A stretch of DNA of 41,927 nucleotides, taken from the IMG/VR virus record IMGVR_UViG_3300008050_000105, positions 1 to 41,927 of that record; one strand, given 5' to 3'. Shown piece by piece: positions 6,923 to 12,925 of the stretch. The notes under the pieces were generated by a model. It did no database searches. It saw nothing but the letters and a program-made list of their open reading frames with translations, and was not told the origin of the DNA. Numbering within the stretch: position 1 is the stretch's first letter; each line of letters opens with the position of its first letter. A program made the position numbers and the translations under genes. This stretch comes from a virus.

Positions 6923-6949
6923 ATTATGACATCTGTTCATACTTGTCAA
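6923..6949 (-). promoter_or_regulatory. Leftward early promoter
   Basis: On the minus strand a consensus -35 TTGACA (6944-6949) is followed after 15 nt by an extended -10, TGTCATAAT (CATAAT at 6923-6928). The spacer is short but the TGn extension compensates. It would drive the operon from 6893 to 479. Confidence 0.65.
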
Positions 6950-6950
6950 C

Positions 6951-6985
6951 AAAAAAGGCAAAGAAAAGGGCCAAAAGTTGCCTTT
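6951..6985 (-). terminator. Rho-independent terminator after the DUF932-like gene
   Basis: On the minus strand AAAGGCAA and TTGCCTTT (6978-6985 and 6954-6961) form an 8-bp stem with a 16-nt loop, followed by a T run. It ends the middle leftward block just before the next promoter. Confidence 0.65.
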
Positions 6986-7011
6986 CAGCCCCTTGATATT
7001 ATATCACAGAG

Positions 7012-8124
7012 TTATGCTGCTAATGCAACATCCTCCCAATTGCGTGACTTCATATTGACAATATCCCAACCGATTGATTCCATTTCAATGGATCTATCAA
7101 CTGAGGTGCATTGTTTTGCTGCAGTGGTCACTGCATTACCCATTCCCCATTTGGTTCTGTCTCCTCCTAGTAATAATGCTTCCAGGATAGCTTCAGACTC
7201 CATTTCAGAGAATTTATGCTTCTTTGTGATCTCTTCTACTGCTTTCTGAGGTCTTTCAACTTCTGCACTGTCTTGAGATACTATGATTCTGTCTGTGATT
7301 TCCTCAAATGTCTGTCCATTGAACAAATGAGTCATCTCATCTTCCATCGTCATAAGCCATGCACGGTCCTGCTGAACGATAGTCTCATTTCTGTAGACTT
7401 CAGCACTGAAAGCCATATCCCGTTTAGACCCAATATGCTTTCTTTGTATAGTGTATTTTGCATCGTTGACAGTCATACCATTGAGACACACAAGCCTCTC
7501 AAGTATCGGAGAGACTTTGATCTTGCCCAGACCCGTTTCCGAGTTTTGGGCAAGAAAACCTAATCCTACTATGTCTCCCTTCTGCTGCTTACTTATATCT
7601 CTAGTCATATTAGGCATGAAACATCGCATGTACATGTGATTATCAGTAATGTAACTATCCTTAACCACCATGTTATGCTTGTCTGCAATGGGTACTATTG
7701 CCTGTAATACATCAAAGTTATCAATCGTAGCATATGCATTGCTCAAGTAAGCTCTACCAGTATCACCCCAAGCACGTATAAGCCTCTGCTTTGGTTCATG
7801 ATTAAACCAGTGCTGTACATTGTCTCTGAGTAGATCAGGAGCCTTCTGTAAGCATTTATCGAAGTAACTCTTCGGCAATTGTATATTGTTTGCCAACTGA
7901 GTCGTCATGGTGTCATTCATCTCTAATTGAATCATACCACTTTGGGTGGAAAGATTAATCAGAGGTGTATTCCTACTTGAGGAAGTACCATCTTCTTCGA
8001 ATATTTCAGTAGAACTATAATTGAATTGTATATTGTTCGTGTCATGTACGTGGAAATCACGCTTTATCTCTTCATCATTCTTGATCTTCTTTACTAGATC
8101 ATTGATGTCGTATCCTGGCTTCAT
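7012..8124 (-). CDS. DUF932-like phage/plasmid protein
   Basis: A 370-aa protein resembling the DUF932 (phage/plasmid-like TIGR03299) family by its pattern: RAWGDTGRAYLSNAYATIDNFDVL, MRCFMPNM, GLGFLAQNSETGLGKIKVSPILERLVCLNGM and RKHIGSK. The family is widespread in phages and plasmids, but its molecular role is not established. It is the last gene of the middle leftward block, overlaps the preceding gene by 4 nt, and is followed by a hairpin terminator. It is the only large protein in this block, which suggests a core early function. Confidence 0.72.
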   Translation of the reverse strand: MKPGYDINDLVKKIKNDEEIKRDFHVHDTNNIQFNYSSTEIFEEDGTSSSRNTPLINLSTQSGMIQLEMNDTMTTQLANNIQLPKSYFDKCLQKAPDLLRDNVQHWFNHEPKQRLIRAWGDTGRAYLSNAYATIDNFDVLQAIVPIADKHNMVVKDSYITDNHMYMRCFMPNMTRDISKQQKGDIVGLGFLAQNSETGLGKIKVSPILERLVCLNGMTVNDAKYTIQRKHIGSKRDMAFSAEVYRNETIVQQDRAWLMTMEDEMTHLFNGQTFEEITDRIIVSQDSAEVERPQKAVEEITKKHKFSEMESEAILEALLLGGDRTKWGMGNAVTTAAKQCTSVDRSIEMESIGWDIVNMKSRNWEDVALAA

Positions 8125-8444
8125 GCAGTCTCCTTCTTTGATTCATCATTCGAGGGACATGTAGCTACAAGCTCTTCCCAATCTTTGACATTCACCATCT
8201 TCCTGAGTTTCATTTTGTCTTTGATGCTCCCTTTCGTATTATTATATGGAATATTCACTTCATCATCCTGGAATAACTCTTCAAGTTTCCTCATGACGCA
8301 TTCTGCATTGTAACCATCATATTCTCCTACTTGATCTGCATACTTCATATATACTTGAAGTGCATTACGCATCGTTATGAGTTCTGTGACTTCAAAACGG
8401 GCACGTATATGCTTCACTGTTTTTACTGTTTCAATTAGATCCAT
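8121..8444 (-). CDS. Hypothetical early protein upstream of the DUF932-like gene
   Basis: A 107-aa, mostly helical charged protein, not recognised (RARFEVTELITMRNALQVYM near the N terminus). AAGGA lies about 6 nt before the ATG. It is coupled to the DUF932-like gene through ATGA, which suggests co-expression and possibly a shared job. No catalytic motif is visible. Confidence 0.65.
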   Translation of the reverse strand: MDLIETVKTVKHIRARFEVTELITMRNALQVYMKYADQVGEYDGYNAECVMRKLEELFQDDEVNIPYNNTKGSIKDKMKLRKMVNVKDWEELVATCPSNDESKKETA

Positions 8445-8454
8445 ATGTTCCTTT

Positions 8455-8685
8455 TTATGAAAATGAGATATCCCAAGAACCGTTTGAGATGATTTCGTTG
8501 ACGTTATCTTCTAGGTTTCCGTTGTTTTCGATATATTTGTTGATCTTATCTGTTGCATTGTTGTCCATCCATTCATTGATGGCATCATCGTTATCACTAT
8601 CCTTTAGACCTTGGATTTGTGTCTGAATTTCTGGATCTTTTAATAGTTCCAGAAGTAAAGGCTTTGCTATTGCTGATAAATCCAT
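8455..8685 (-). CDS. Small acidic hypothetical protein
   Basis: A 76-aa strongly acidic protein (PLLLELLKDPEIQTQIQ, then Asp/Asn-rich). The open frame reaches 8727, but ATG 8685 with AAGGA 5-6 nt upstream is the better start and gives clean spacing to the preceding gene. Acidic small early proteins can be DNA mimics or inhibitors of host enzymes; there is no specific evidence for that here. Confidence 0.6.
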   Translation of the reverse strand: MDLSAIAKPLLLELLKDPEIQTQIQGLKDSDNDDAINEWMDNNATDKINKYIENNGNLEDNVNEIISNGSWDISFS

Positions 8686-8692
8686 ATATTCC

Positions 8693-8935
8693 TTATTCAA
8701 TAGATTCTGTGTAATCAATAGGAACAACTTTTGGAAACTTCCACTTTAATCGCATCGTTTCCACTTGCTCCAGTTTACCCTGCTCAAGAAGTCCTGATAA
8801 TGAAGCTTCTTTCCAGAGGGTTCCTTCGTACACATCACACATTTCTGCAATCAGTGCACGTTCTGCACCCGTAGGTACAAGATCTATGACCATTTGATCT
8901 TCAAAACTATCATCTAATTCAGAATGGTAATTCAT
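8693..8935 (-). CDS. Hypothetical early protein
   Basis: An 80-aa protein; the visible middle is VIDLVPTGAERALIAEMCDVY and GLLEQGKLEQVETMRLKWK. A longer frame to 9052 overlaps the zinc-finger gene and begins with a shadow-like hydrophobic stretch; ATG 8935 with GGAG upstream is chosen. It overlaps the preceding gene by 17 nt. Not recognised. Confidence 0.6.
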   Translation of the reverse strand: MNYHSELDDSFEDQMVIDLVPTGAERALIAEMCDVYEGTLWKEASLSGLLEQGKLEQVETMRLKWKFPKVVPIDYTESIE

Positions 8936-9137
8936 CTGACTCCATGTTTGACGGTTGATCGCTATTACTTTGGCTATCAATTTCTGCACGATGAGACTTG
9001 CTAACGTACCCACTACCGCCACAGATATCGCACGGCCCAATATCACTAACATAGTTATCCCATTCGTCTAAAAGGTTCACATGTCCATATCCTGATCCAT
9101 TACAGCTTGGACACTGTATTTTAGGGTCTTTATCCAT
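8919..9137 (-). CDS. DnaJ-type zinc-finger small protein
   Basis: A 72-aa protein with two CxxCxGxG-type half-sites, CPSCNGSG (C9, C12) and CDICGGSG (C36, C39), as in the cysteine-rich domain of DnaJ. They would together bind one zinc. There is no J domain, so it is not a chaperone by itself; small proteins of this type occur in phage early regions with unknown targets. GGAGG precedes the start, which overlaps the stop of the previous gene (TAATG). Confidence 0.72.
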   Translation of the reverse strand: MDKDPKIQCPSCNGSGYGHVNLLDEWDNYVSDIGPCDICGGSGYVSKSHRAEIDSQSNSDQPSNMESDELPF

Positions 9138-9328
9138 TATTCCTCCTCTTCTTCTAAAGGTGTTTTATATATCGCGATTAGATGTATAACATCATCTCCA
9201 ACTCCGCATTGCACGGTATCTGAGGGAATTATTTCATCAACATAGTCCCATCTTGTGTGACCGACTAATTGTTCACATGCTCTATCTAAAGCGTCATTTG
9301 ATGCTCTGCAGTAGCTTGTATCTTTCAT
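9137..9328 (-). CDS. Small hypothetical early protein
   Basis: A 63-aa protein ending in an acidic tail (PLEEEEE). ATG 9328 with GGAGGAAAA immediately upstream is preferred over the open frame start at 9352. Its ATG overlaps the stop of the preceding gene and its stop overlaps the next ATG. It contains two Cys but no recognised motif. Confidence 0.62.
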   Translation of the reverse strand: MKDTSYCRASNDALDRACEQLVGHTRWDYVDEIIPSDTVQCGVGDDVIHLIAIYKTPLEEEEE

Positions 9329-9531
9329 TTTTCCTCCATGTATTCTTTCCAATCTTCTTGGAATTCGTCTGGGTTACTATCGTAAATAGACTTAAATGCA
9401 TCTTTTGCATAATCCCATATATCTTCTGATGTTAACCGAAATAATATTGTGTCTATAAGTTTATCTAGATTCTGATCAGTCATCTCTACTTCTTCAGGTA
9501 GGTGACTGTCATCATGTAACGGATGATCCAT
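9325..9531 (-). CDS. Small acidic hypothetical early protein
   Basis: A 68-aa acidic protein (LDKLIDTILFRLTSEDIWDY then acidic helix to EYMEEK). ATG 9531 is preceded by GGAG within one copy of a 17-bp non-coding repeat; ATG 9483 is an alternative start. It begins the run of coupled genes down to 7012. Not recognised. Confidence 0.58.
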   Translation of the reverse strand: MDHPLHDDSHLPEEVEMTDQNLDKLIDTILFRLTSEDIWDYAKDAFKSIYDSNPDEFQEDWKEYMEEK

Positions 9532-9547
9532 CTCTACGCTCCGATAA
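9531..9547. repeat. 17-bp non-coding motif, copy 1
   Basis: TCTCTACGCTCCGATAA on the + strand. On the minus strand it places GGAG just before the ATG at 9531. Related copies are at 9603-9619 and 10961-10977. Confidence 0.6.
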
Positions 9548-9602
9548 GGGGGAAACTAAAAAAAAATAAATCCATTAAAAAAATACTACTGGTCGCATAT
9601 TA

Positions 9603-9619
9603 TCTCTACGCTCCGCTAA
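9603..9619. repeat. 17-bp non-coding motif, copy 2
   Basis: TCTCTACGCTCCGCTAA, one mismatch to copy 1, 72 bp away. The DNA between the copies is rich in A/T runs. Confidence 0.6.
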
Positions 9620-9646
9620 TTCATCGCAGAAGTAAAAAAGTATGTA

Positions 9647-9711
9647 CGTGAGAGCATGAGGTGAAGGGCGAACCCTACACTTGGTCCTGTTGCGTACCTC
9701 ATACTCCCACG
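9647..9711 (-). ncRNA. Large stem-loop, candidate structured RNA
   Basis: Arms 9647-9662 and 9696-9711 pair at 14 of 16 positions. An inner hairpin at 9665-9676 reads, on the minus strand, AGGG-TTCG-CCCT with a UUCG-type loop. A T6 run follows about 7 nt after the outer stem on the minus strand. It could be a processing or termination structure or a small RNA between two early genes. Confidence 0.45.
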
Positions 9712-9717
9712 CATTGT

Positions 9718-10023
9718 TTATTTGTTGATGACTCTATTTACGAGTTCAAGCTTTAAAGCTTTGTATGGTGCATATGTTTTTATATCGAAACTCATATCAA
9801 CATATTCATCATTATCTTCATAAAATGCATCAATGATTGAATCGGCATGCATTGTTGCAATTTCACCTGTGAGAGTTGAAGCAAATGTCTCAAACTTTGC
9901 CATCAAAGCATATCCAATTTTTGCTTCGTTTCGTTCAAGCATTTTCAAGGTGTTTTTAATATGATTTGTACTCATATCTTTCATATCCAAGATCTCACCA
10001 CCTCTTGTTTTCCATGTAGGCAT
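9718..10023 (-). CDS. Conserved small phage protein, function unknown
   Basis: A 101-aa protein. The N terminus (WKTRGGEILDMKDMSTNHIKN...LKMLERN) has the pattern of small phage and prophage proteins that begin W-T-x-x-G-e-x-x-D-i-x-d-M-x-x-x-H-x-x-N; no function is established. GGAGG lies 6 nt before the ATG. The start overlaps the stop of the 49-aa gene upstream (TAATG). A large stem-loop follows its stop. Confidence 0.68.
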   Translation of the reverse strand: MPTWKTRGGEILDMKDMSTNHIKNTLKMLERNEAKIGYALMAKFETFASTLTGEIATMHADSIIDAFYEDNDEYVDMSFDIKTYAPYKALKLELVNRVINK

Positions 10024-10172
10024 TAAACCTCCATATTTTGCTTGAGTGCACTGATTCTAATGCCTGTTGATACTCTCAACCCATGTAACTGAGAGTGTAA
10101 TTGAATAATCTCCTGGCACAATTCTTTACGACTCTTTTTTCGTAATATTCGATTAATTATATTCCTATTCAT
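10023..10172 (-). CDS. 49-aa basic small protein
   Basis: A short gene of 49 residues with a basic N terminus (IINRILRKKSRKELCQ) and amphipathic helical middle. AAAGGA lies 5 nt before the ATG, and the stop overlaps the next ATG, both signs of a genuine gene. No family recognised. Confidence 0.6.
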   Translation of the reverse strand: MNRNIINRILRKKSRKELCQEIIQLHSQLHGLRVSTGIRISALKQNMEV

Positions 10173-10218
10173 ATATTCCTTTCTAGGGCCAACTCTTCCA
10201 TGTCAGCCCTTTGGTTAT

Positions 10219-10329
10219 TTAAGTTAAAAGCAGGTACGTGTGACCTGCTATGAGGCCAATGCCTGACCCTATCAACCCTGCGATTAGATGCAGGATCACC
10301 CAGTATTTAATCAGGATGTATGTTTTCAC
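10219..10329 (-). CDS. 36-aa transmembrane miniprotein
   Basis: Starts at a GTG that overlaps the stop of the preceding gene (GTGA). The product is one long hydrophobic span (YWVILHLIAGLIGSGIGLIA) with a basic N terminus. It would insert in the inner membrane. It is third in a row of small membrane proteins in the early region, which suggests envelope modification, exclusion or inhibition of a membrane target, by inference. Confidence 0.5.
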   Translation of the reverse strand: MKTYILIKYWVILHLIAGLIGSGIGLIAGHTYLLLT

Positions 10330-10607
10330 TTGGTATCTCTTTTGAAGTTATCAAGCATCCCAGGTTTCTTTGCCTTGTCAGATTTAAAAGCATCTACGAA
10401 TGGCATGATAAATAATGCTATTGGCATTAGTAAGATCGCACTTAGAATGTTTTTTATGAGCTTAACTAATGTATTCGGTGCTTCTTTCCCTTGGTTTTTG
10501 ATTATCTTCCCAGACTTGGATATGACCTCTTTGCCCTTCTTCACTCCTCGTGATTTGAGAAGTTTTTCCATATAGTTCGCCATCAACTGTTCGCTTTCCT
10601 GATACAT
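10326..10607 (-). CDS. Small membrane protein
   Basis: A 93-aa protein with a lysine-rich N-terminal half and one or two membrane spans at about 50-72 (NILSAILLMPIALFIMPFV). AGGAGA lies 6 nt before the ATG at 10607, a strong site. The first 146 nt overlap the preceding membrane-protein gene in another frame. Not recognised; early placement argues against a classical lysis holin. Confidence 0.6.
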   Translation of the reverse strand: MYQESEQLMANYMEKLLKSRGVKKGKEVISKSGKIIKNQGKEAPNTLVKLIKNILSAILLMPIALFIMPFVDAFKSDKAKKPGMLDNFKRDTK

Positions 10608-10731
10608 ATTCGTCTCCTATTCGACGTTTAACGATTATTCCTGCCAGAAATGCTATCACTAGCGGTATGACAGGTATGATACTGAATGCTACTACTACTG
10701 CTATTACTGAACCCAAAAATGCCCTATTCAT
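10462..10731 (-). CDS. Small membrane protein overlapping the next gene
   Basis: An 89-aa protein beginning with a hydrophobic segment of about 30 residues (SVIAVVVAFSIIPVIPLVIA), long enough for one or two spans, followed by a charged cytoplasmic-type tail. The N-terminal 41 codons are not shared with another gene and encode a plausible membrane span, so the gene is probably real. Its tail is encoded within the 10326-10607 gene in another frame. The start overlaps the 39-aa gene by 8 nt. Confidence 0.55.
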   Translation of the reverse strand: MNRAFLGSVIAVVVAFSIIPVIPLVIAFLAGIIVKRRIGDEYVSGKRTVDGELYGKTSQITRSEEGQRGHIQVWEDNQKPRERSTEYIS

Positions 10732-10843
10732 CGAACTGAAGCTCCCTTTCTTCAGCTAAATCTGCTAAATGTTCACGAGCTTCCCTCTCCCAATCCATAT
10801 CCCTTTTATTGCTGTATGGATAATTTTGCTCAATAGGTTCCAT
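10724..10843 (-). CDS. 39-aa highly charged small protein
   Basis: A short gene with AGAAAGG about 5 nt before the ATG. The product is rich in Glu, Asp and Arg (DWEREAREHLADLAEERE), predicted helical. It appears to be the first gene of the middle leftward block and overlaps the next gene by 8 nt. Not recognised. Confidence 0.55.
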   Translation of the reverse strand: MEPIEQNYPYSNKRDMDWEREAREHLADLAEERELQFDE

Positions 10844-10960
10844 ATCTACCTTTCTATAGATATACTTCTATAGATATATCTATATAGGTTATTTATTTAG
10901 AGAGATAATCTCTATACATCCCTCTGTTAGTGAAAGTTAACTGGTATAACGTCCAGTCAC
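10844..10960 (-). promoter_or_regulatory. AT-rich promoter/operator region of the middle leftward block
   Basis: It contains a tandem TTCTATAGATATA (10852-10864 and 10866-10878), a 13-bp palindrome AGAGATAATCTCT (10901-10913), and ACTGG...CCAGT around a TATAAC box (near 10940-10957). No single promoter is clearly best; TATATA-like -10 boxes lie on the minus strand about 40 nt before the 10843 start. Confidence 0.45.
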
Positions 10961-10977
10961 TCTCAACGCTCCGATAA
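10961..10977. repeat. 17-bp non-coding motif, copy 3
   Basis: TCTCAACGCTCCGATAA, one mismatch to copy 1. Here it is not next to a start codon, so it is not merely a ribosome site. Confidence 0.55.
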
Positions 10978-10992
10978 TTATTCCGTGCCCTC

Positions 10993-11029
10993 AAAAAGTA
11001 GTATCCTGGCACCCTCTCGGAATGCCAGG
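10993..11029 (-). terminator. Terminator after the 189-aa gene
   Basis: CCTGGCA (11005-11011) and TGCCAGG (11023-11029) form a perfect 7-bp stem with an 11-nt loop. On the minus strand a T5 run follows about 7 nt later. Confidence 0.55.
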
Positions 11030-11042
11030 TTGTTGTTCTGCC

Positions 11043-11612
11043 TCAGGCTTCGTTTACTGCCTGTTGCGTTTCTGCAGATGCGGTTGCGGTCTTCCTCATT
11101 GCGAGGACACGCACCGTCTTTGCGTCCCACTCGGTCGGAAGCCAATCTTCATCTGCACGGCTGTACTCTATCTTGACCCTACCGTCTCCGGTGGAATTGA
11201 TAGCTTCTATCTCCTCAGACGTGAGGTTGACGTAGAACGGCCAAACCCCGTAGACCGTCCTATCTCCTATTTGCTGAACCATGTACTCTGGCTCAGGTCT
11301 TGTGGTGTGCCCTCGGTCGCCTTTACTGGCCTCTGTCTCGACTATGAGAGGTTGGGCGTTTAGGGCGATGAGGTGCCCCTTTCCTGCTTTACGGTCATAG
11401 AATGCAGGGATGCGTAACGTATGGTCTGAAGTCAGTTCCTGCCTAGGTCCTGGTGCAGGTGTTCTGCCCTGCTCGTCCTTTGGTTCATAGTTGCTGAACT
11501 CCAAAGACGCTCGGTCAACCAGTAAATCCGCAAATACAACGGCATGTTCCATTGTGACCTCGGCCCGTACGTTTACGAAGGTTTCTGTTGTGTCAGTGTT
11601 TGATACTTGCAT
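11043..11612 (-). CDS. Hypothetical 189-aa protein in a GC-rich island
   Basis: A soluble, acidic 189-aa protein with no recognised family (SNTDTTETFVNVRAEVTMEH at the N terminus; VWPFYVNLTSEEIEAINSTG later). AAAGGAG about 6 nt before the ATG makes the start convincing. It is the first leftward gene after the early/late divide and has its own hairpin terminator. Its DNA is much more GC-rich than neighbours (for example 37 of 60 bases at 11101-11160 against 20 of 60 at 9361-9420), which suggests recent acquisition from another source. Function unknown. Confidence 0.68.
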   Translation of the reverse strand: MQVSNTDTTETFVNVRAEVTMEHAVVFADLLVDRASLEFSNYEPKDEQGRTPAPGPRQELTSDHTLRIPAFYDRKAGKGHLIALNAQPLIVETEASKGDRGHTTRPEPEYMVQQIGDRTVYGVWPFYVNLTSEEIEAINSTGDGRVKIEYSRADEDWLPTEWDAKTVRVLAMRKTATASAETQQAVNEA

Positions 11613-12037
11613 AGCGAACTCCTTTAGTGCTGTGCGGTTAGGATGTCCCTGCCAACTGGACTGCTGACTGAGGGAACAACCTATAAAAAAACTCCATTTT
11701 GGAAACTCCCCTGGTCGCTTAAACTTGTGTGCCCTTCCATATAGCCTCGCATGTCACCTTCTGTAGCCTGTACTGTACCCTGTAGTGCTTACCTCACTAG
11801 TGTAGGCCGTGCGTGTCGTCCACATTGGTCGTCTGGGTTGGGTTGGTTCGTGTTGACGTTTATATGCGAAGGCATGCCCCCCCAACAAATTCGCTGTCTC
11901 GACGTGTCTGGGTATACCCCCTCACCTACATTGGGTAGGAATAGGTGTTACAAAGTTTAACAAGCAAAAAGGATTTGCAAAGTAGATTGAGAAGGGTTAG
12001 TAGTAGAGGTACTTGGAATAATTAGGAGTGTAGCGAG
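11613..12037. other. Non-coding divide between leftward and rightward genes
   Basis: 425 bases with no convincing gene: the 69-codon + frame at 11751-11960 lacks a ribosome site and looks like noise. The left half is GC-rich; the right end is purine/AT-rich and has a GCAAA-AAGGA-TTTGC inverted repeat near 11965-11979. Late and early promoters are expected here but none matches consensus well. A CTGTA cluster lies at 11761-11784. Confidence 0.5.
11761..11784. repeat. Four CTGTA repeats
   Basis: CTGTA occurs at 11761, 11768, 11773 and 11780, with spacings of 7, 5 and 7. It may be a protein-binding array in the early/late divide. Confidence 0.45.
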
Positions 12038-12403
12038 ATGTCAGATAAAGATTTATATGGGAAAGAGGACTTTTTGCACAAGGGAACGAGTCATATCATG
12101 GATTCAAAGAGTCCAGGAAGAGTTCCGAAGTATTATCATGGTAAAGAAATAAACAGGAAGAATCAGTTTTTAGGAGGAGGTAGACGGGCTAATGATGCAG
12201 GTACTCGTACTGCTGGTGGAGGTTCATACCATGAGATCAAGCACCAGAAGAATCCAGAGGCAGGAACATCAAAGGGTCAGAGTCCGTTTTCAAGAGGAAA
12301 CAAGGAAGCAAGACAGAGGGGGACGTTATTGACAAGAGGAGGAGGTAAGGGAGGTTGGATACGGAAGTTAGTGAATAGTATAACAGGCAACCCATTAGAG
12401 TAA
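12038..12403 (+). CDS. Small basic protein, first gene of the late operon
   Basis: A 121-aa Gly/Lys/Arg-rich protein, probably largely disordered. Its C terminus (RGTLLTRGGGKGGWIRKLV) shares GGWIR and T-L-[LM]-T-R-G with the 183-aa protein at 17207, and more loosely with the 429-aa protein at 17799. AGGAG lies upstream of the ATG. Position just before terS suggests a role in packaging or head assembly, but no known family is recognised. Confidence 0.6.
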   Translation: MSDKDLYGKEDFLHKGTSHIMDSKSPGRVPKYYHGKEINRKNQFLGGGRRANDAGTRTAGGGSYHEIKHQKNPEAGTSKGQSPFSRGNKEARQRGTLLTRGGGKGGWIRKLVNSITGNPLE

Positions 12404-12430
12404 TGGTTAACATTATCTGAGTCAAAGCAT

Positions 12431-12454
12431 GTTCACCACGTTCACAATGTTCAC
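12431..12454. repeat. Three GTTCAC iterons abutting the terS start
   Basis: GTTCAC at 12431, 12440 and 12449, exactly 9 bp apart, ending at the base before the terS ATG. There is no Shine-Dalgarno sequence there. This is a candidate TerS-binding (pac-like) or control site. Confidence 0.5.
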
Positions 12455-12919
12455 ATGGACTTAAGCCACATACGATCTCCGAAGCGTAGGATGTTTGTAG
12501 AGGAGTTTGTTGAATCAGGAGATGCAGTCAAGGCAGCAAGGTTAGCAGGATATGACAAGGGTGATCAGCGTAAGTTGCGGAATCATGCCTGGAACCTGAA
12601 GAGTCAGTTGAAGGAAGAGATAGAGAGTTTGACTCGTGAGAAGTTGAAGCATGTAGGACCGAAGGCATTGAATGTGATGGAGCGTTTAATGGACCGTAGT
12701 GAGAGTGAGACAGTTCGTTTTCAGGCAGCAAAGGATTTACTGGACAGGAGTGGCTATCGTGGAACAGAAGGAGACATTGAGATCAGAAGGACAGTTGAAG
12801 AGATGGAAGCGCAGTTGGTTGCAATGGTGGGATCAGATGGAGCAAAGGTTCTCCTCGCAAAGGTATCAATACGTAAGCCTGTTTCAAGTGAAAGTGAGAC
12901 GTTTGAAGTCATCAATTAG
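12455..12919 (+). CDS. terS: Terminase small subunit
   Basis: A 154-aa protein. The N-terminal DNA-binding part (RSPKRRMFVEEFVESGDAVKAARLAGYD) has the helix-turn-helix pattern of phage small terminases. A helical middle (KALNVMERLMDRSESETVRFQAAKDLLDRSGY) is typical of the oligomerisation domain. It recognises phage DNA and recruits TerL. No clear ribosome site lies before the ATG, only GTTCAC repeats; the next ATG (12491) would cut off the conserved N terminus. It is separated from terL by an unusual 948-aa gene. Confidence 0.82.
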   Translation: MDLSHIRSPKRRMFVEEFVESGDAVKAARLAGYDKGDQRKLRNHAWNLKSQLKEEIESLTREKLKHVGPKALNVMERLMDRSESETVRFQAAKDLLDRSGYRGTEGDIEIRRTVEEMEAQLVAMVGSDGAKVLLAKVSIRKPVSSESETFEVIN

Positions 12920-12925
12920 ACGGAT

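Noticed and set aside
6926-7249. Rightward frame opposite the DUF932-like gene and promoter
   Set aside because: It runs through the terminator and promoter structures and opposes a well-supported gene.
10185-10217. 10-codon leader frame before the 49-aa gene
   Set aside because: It has an ATGA overlap but is too short to support as a gene from sequence alone.
11022-11363. Rightward frame opposite the 189-aa gene
   Set aside because: The minus-strand gene has a strong ribosome site and normal composition; this frame is its shadow.
11751-11960. 69-codon rightward frame in the early/late divide
   Set aside because: No ribosome site, odd Cys/Pro-rich composition and no overlap with coupled genes; treated as non-coding.
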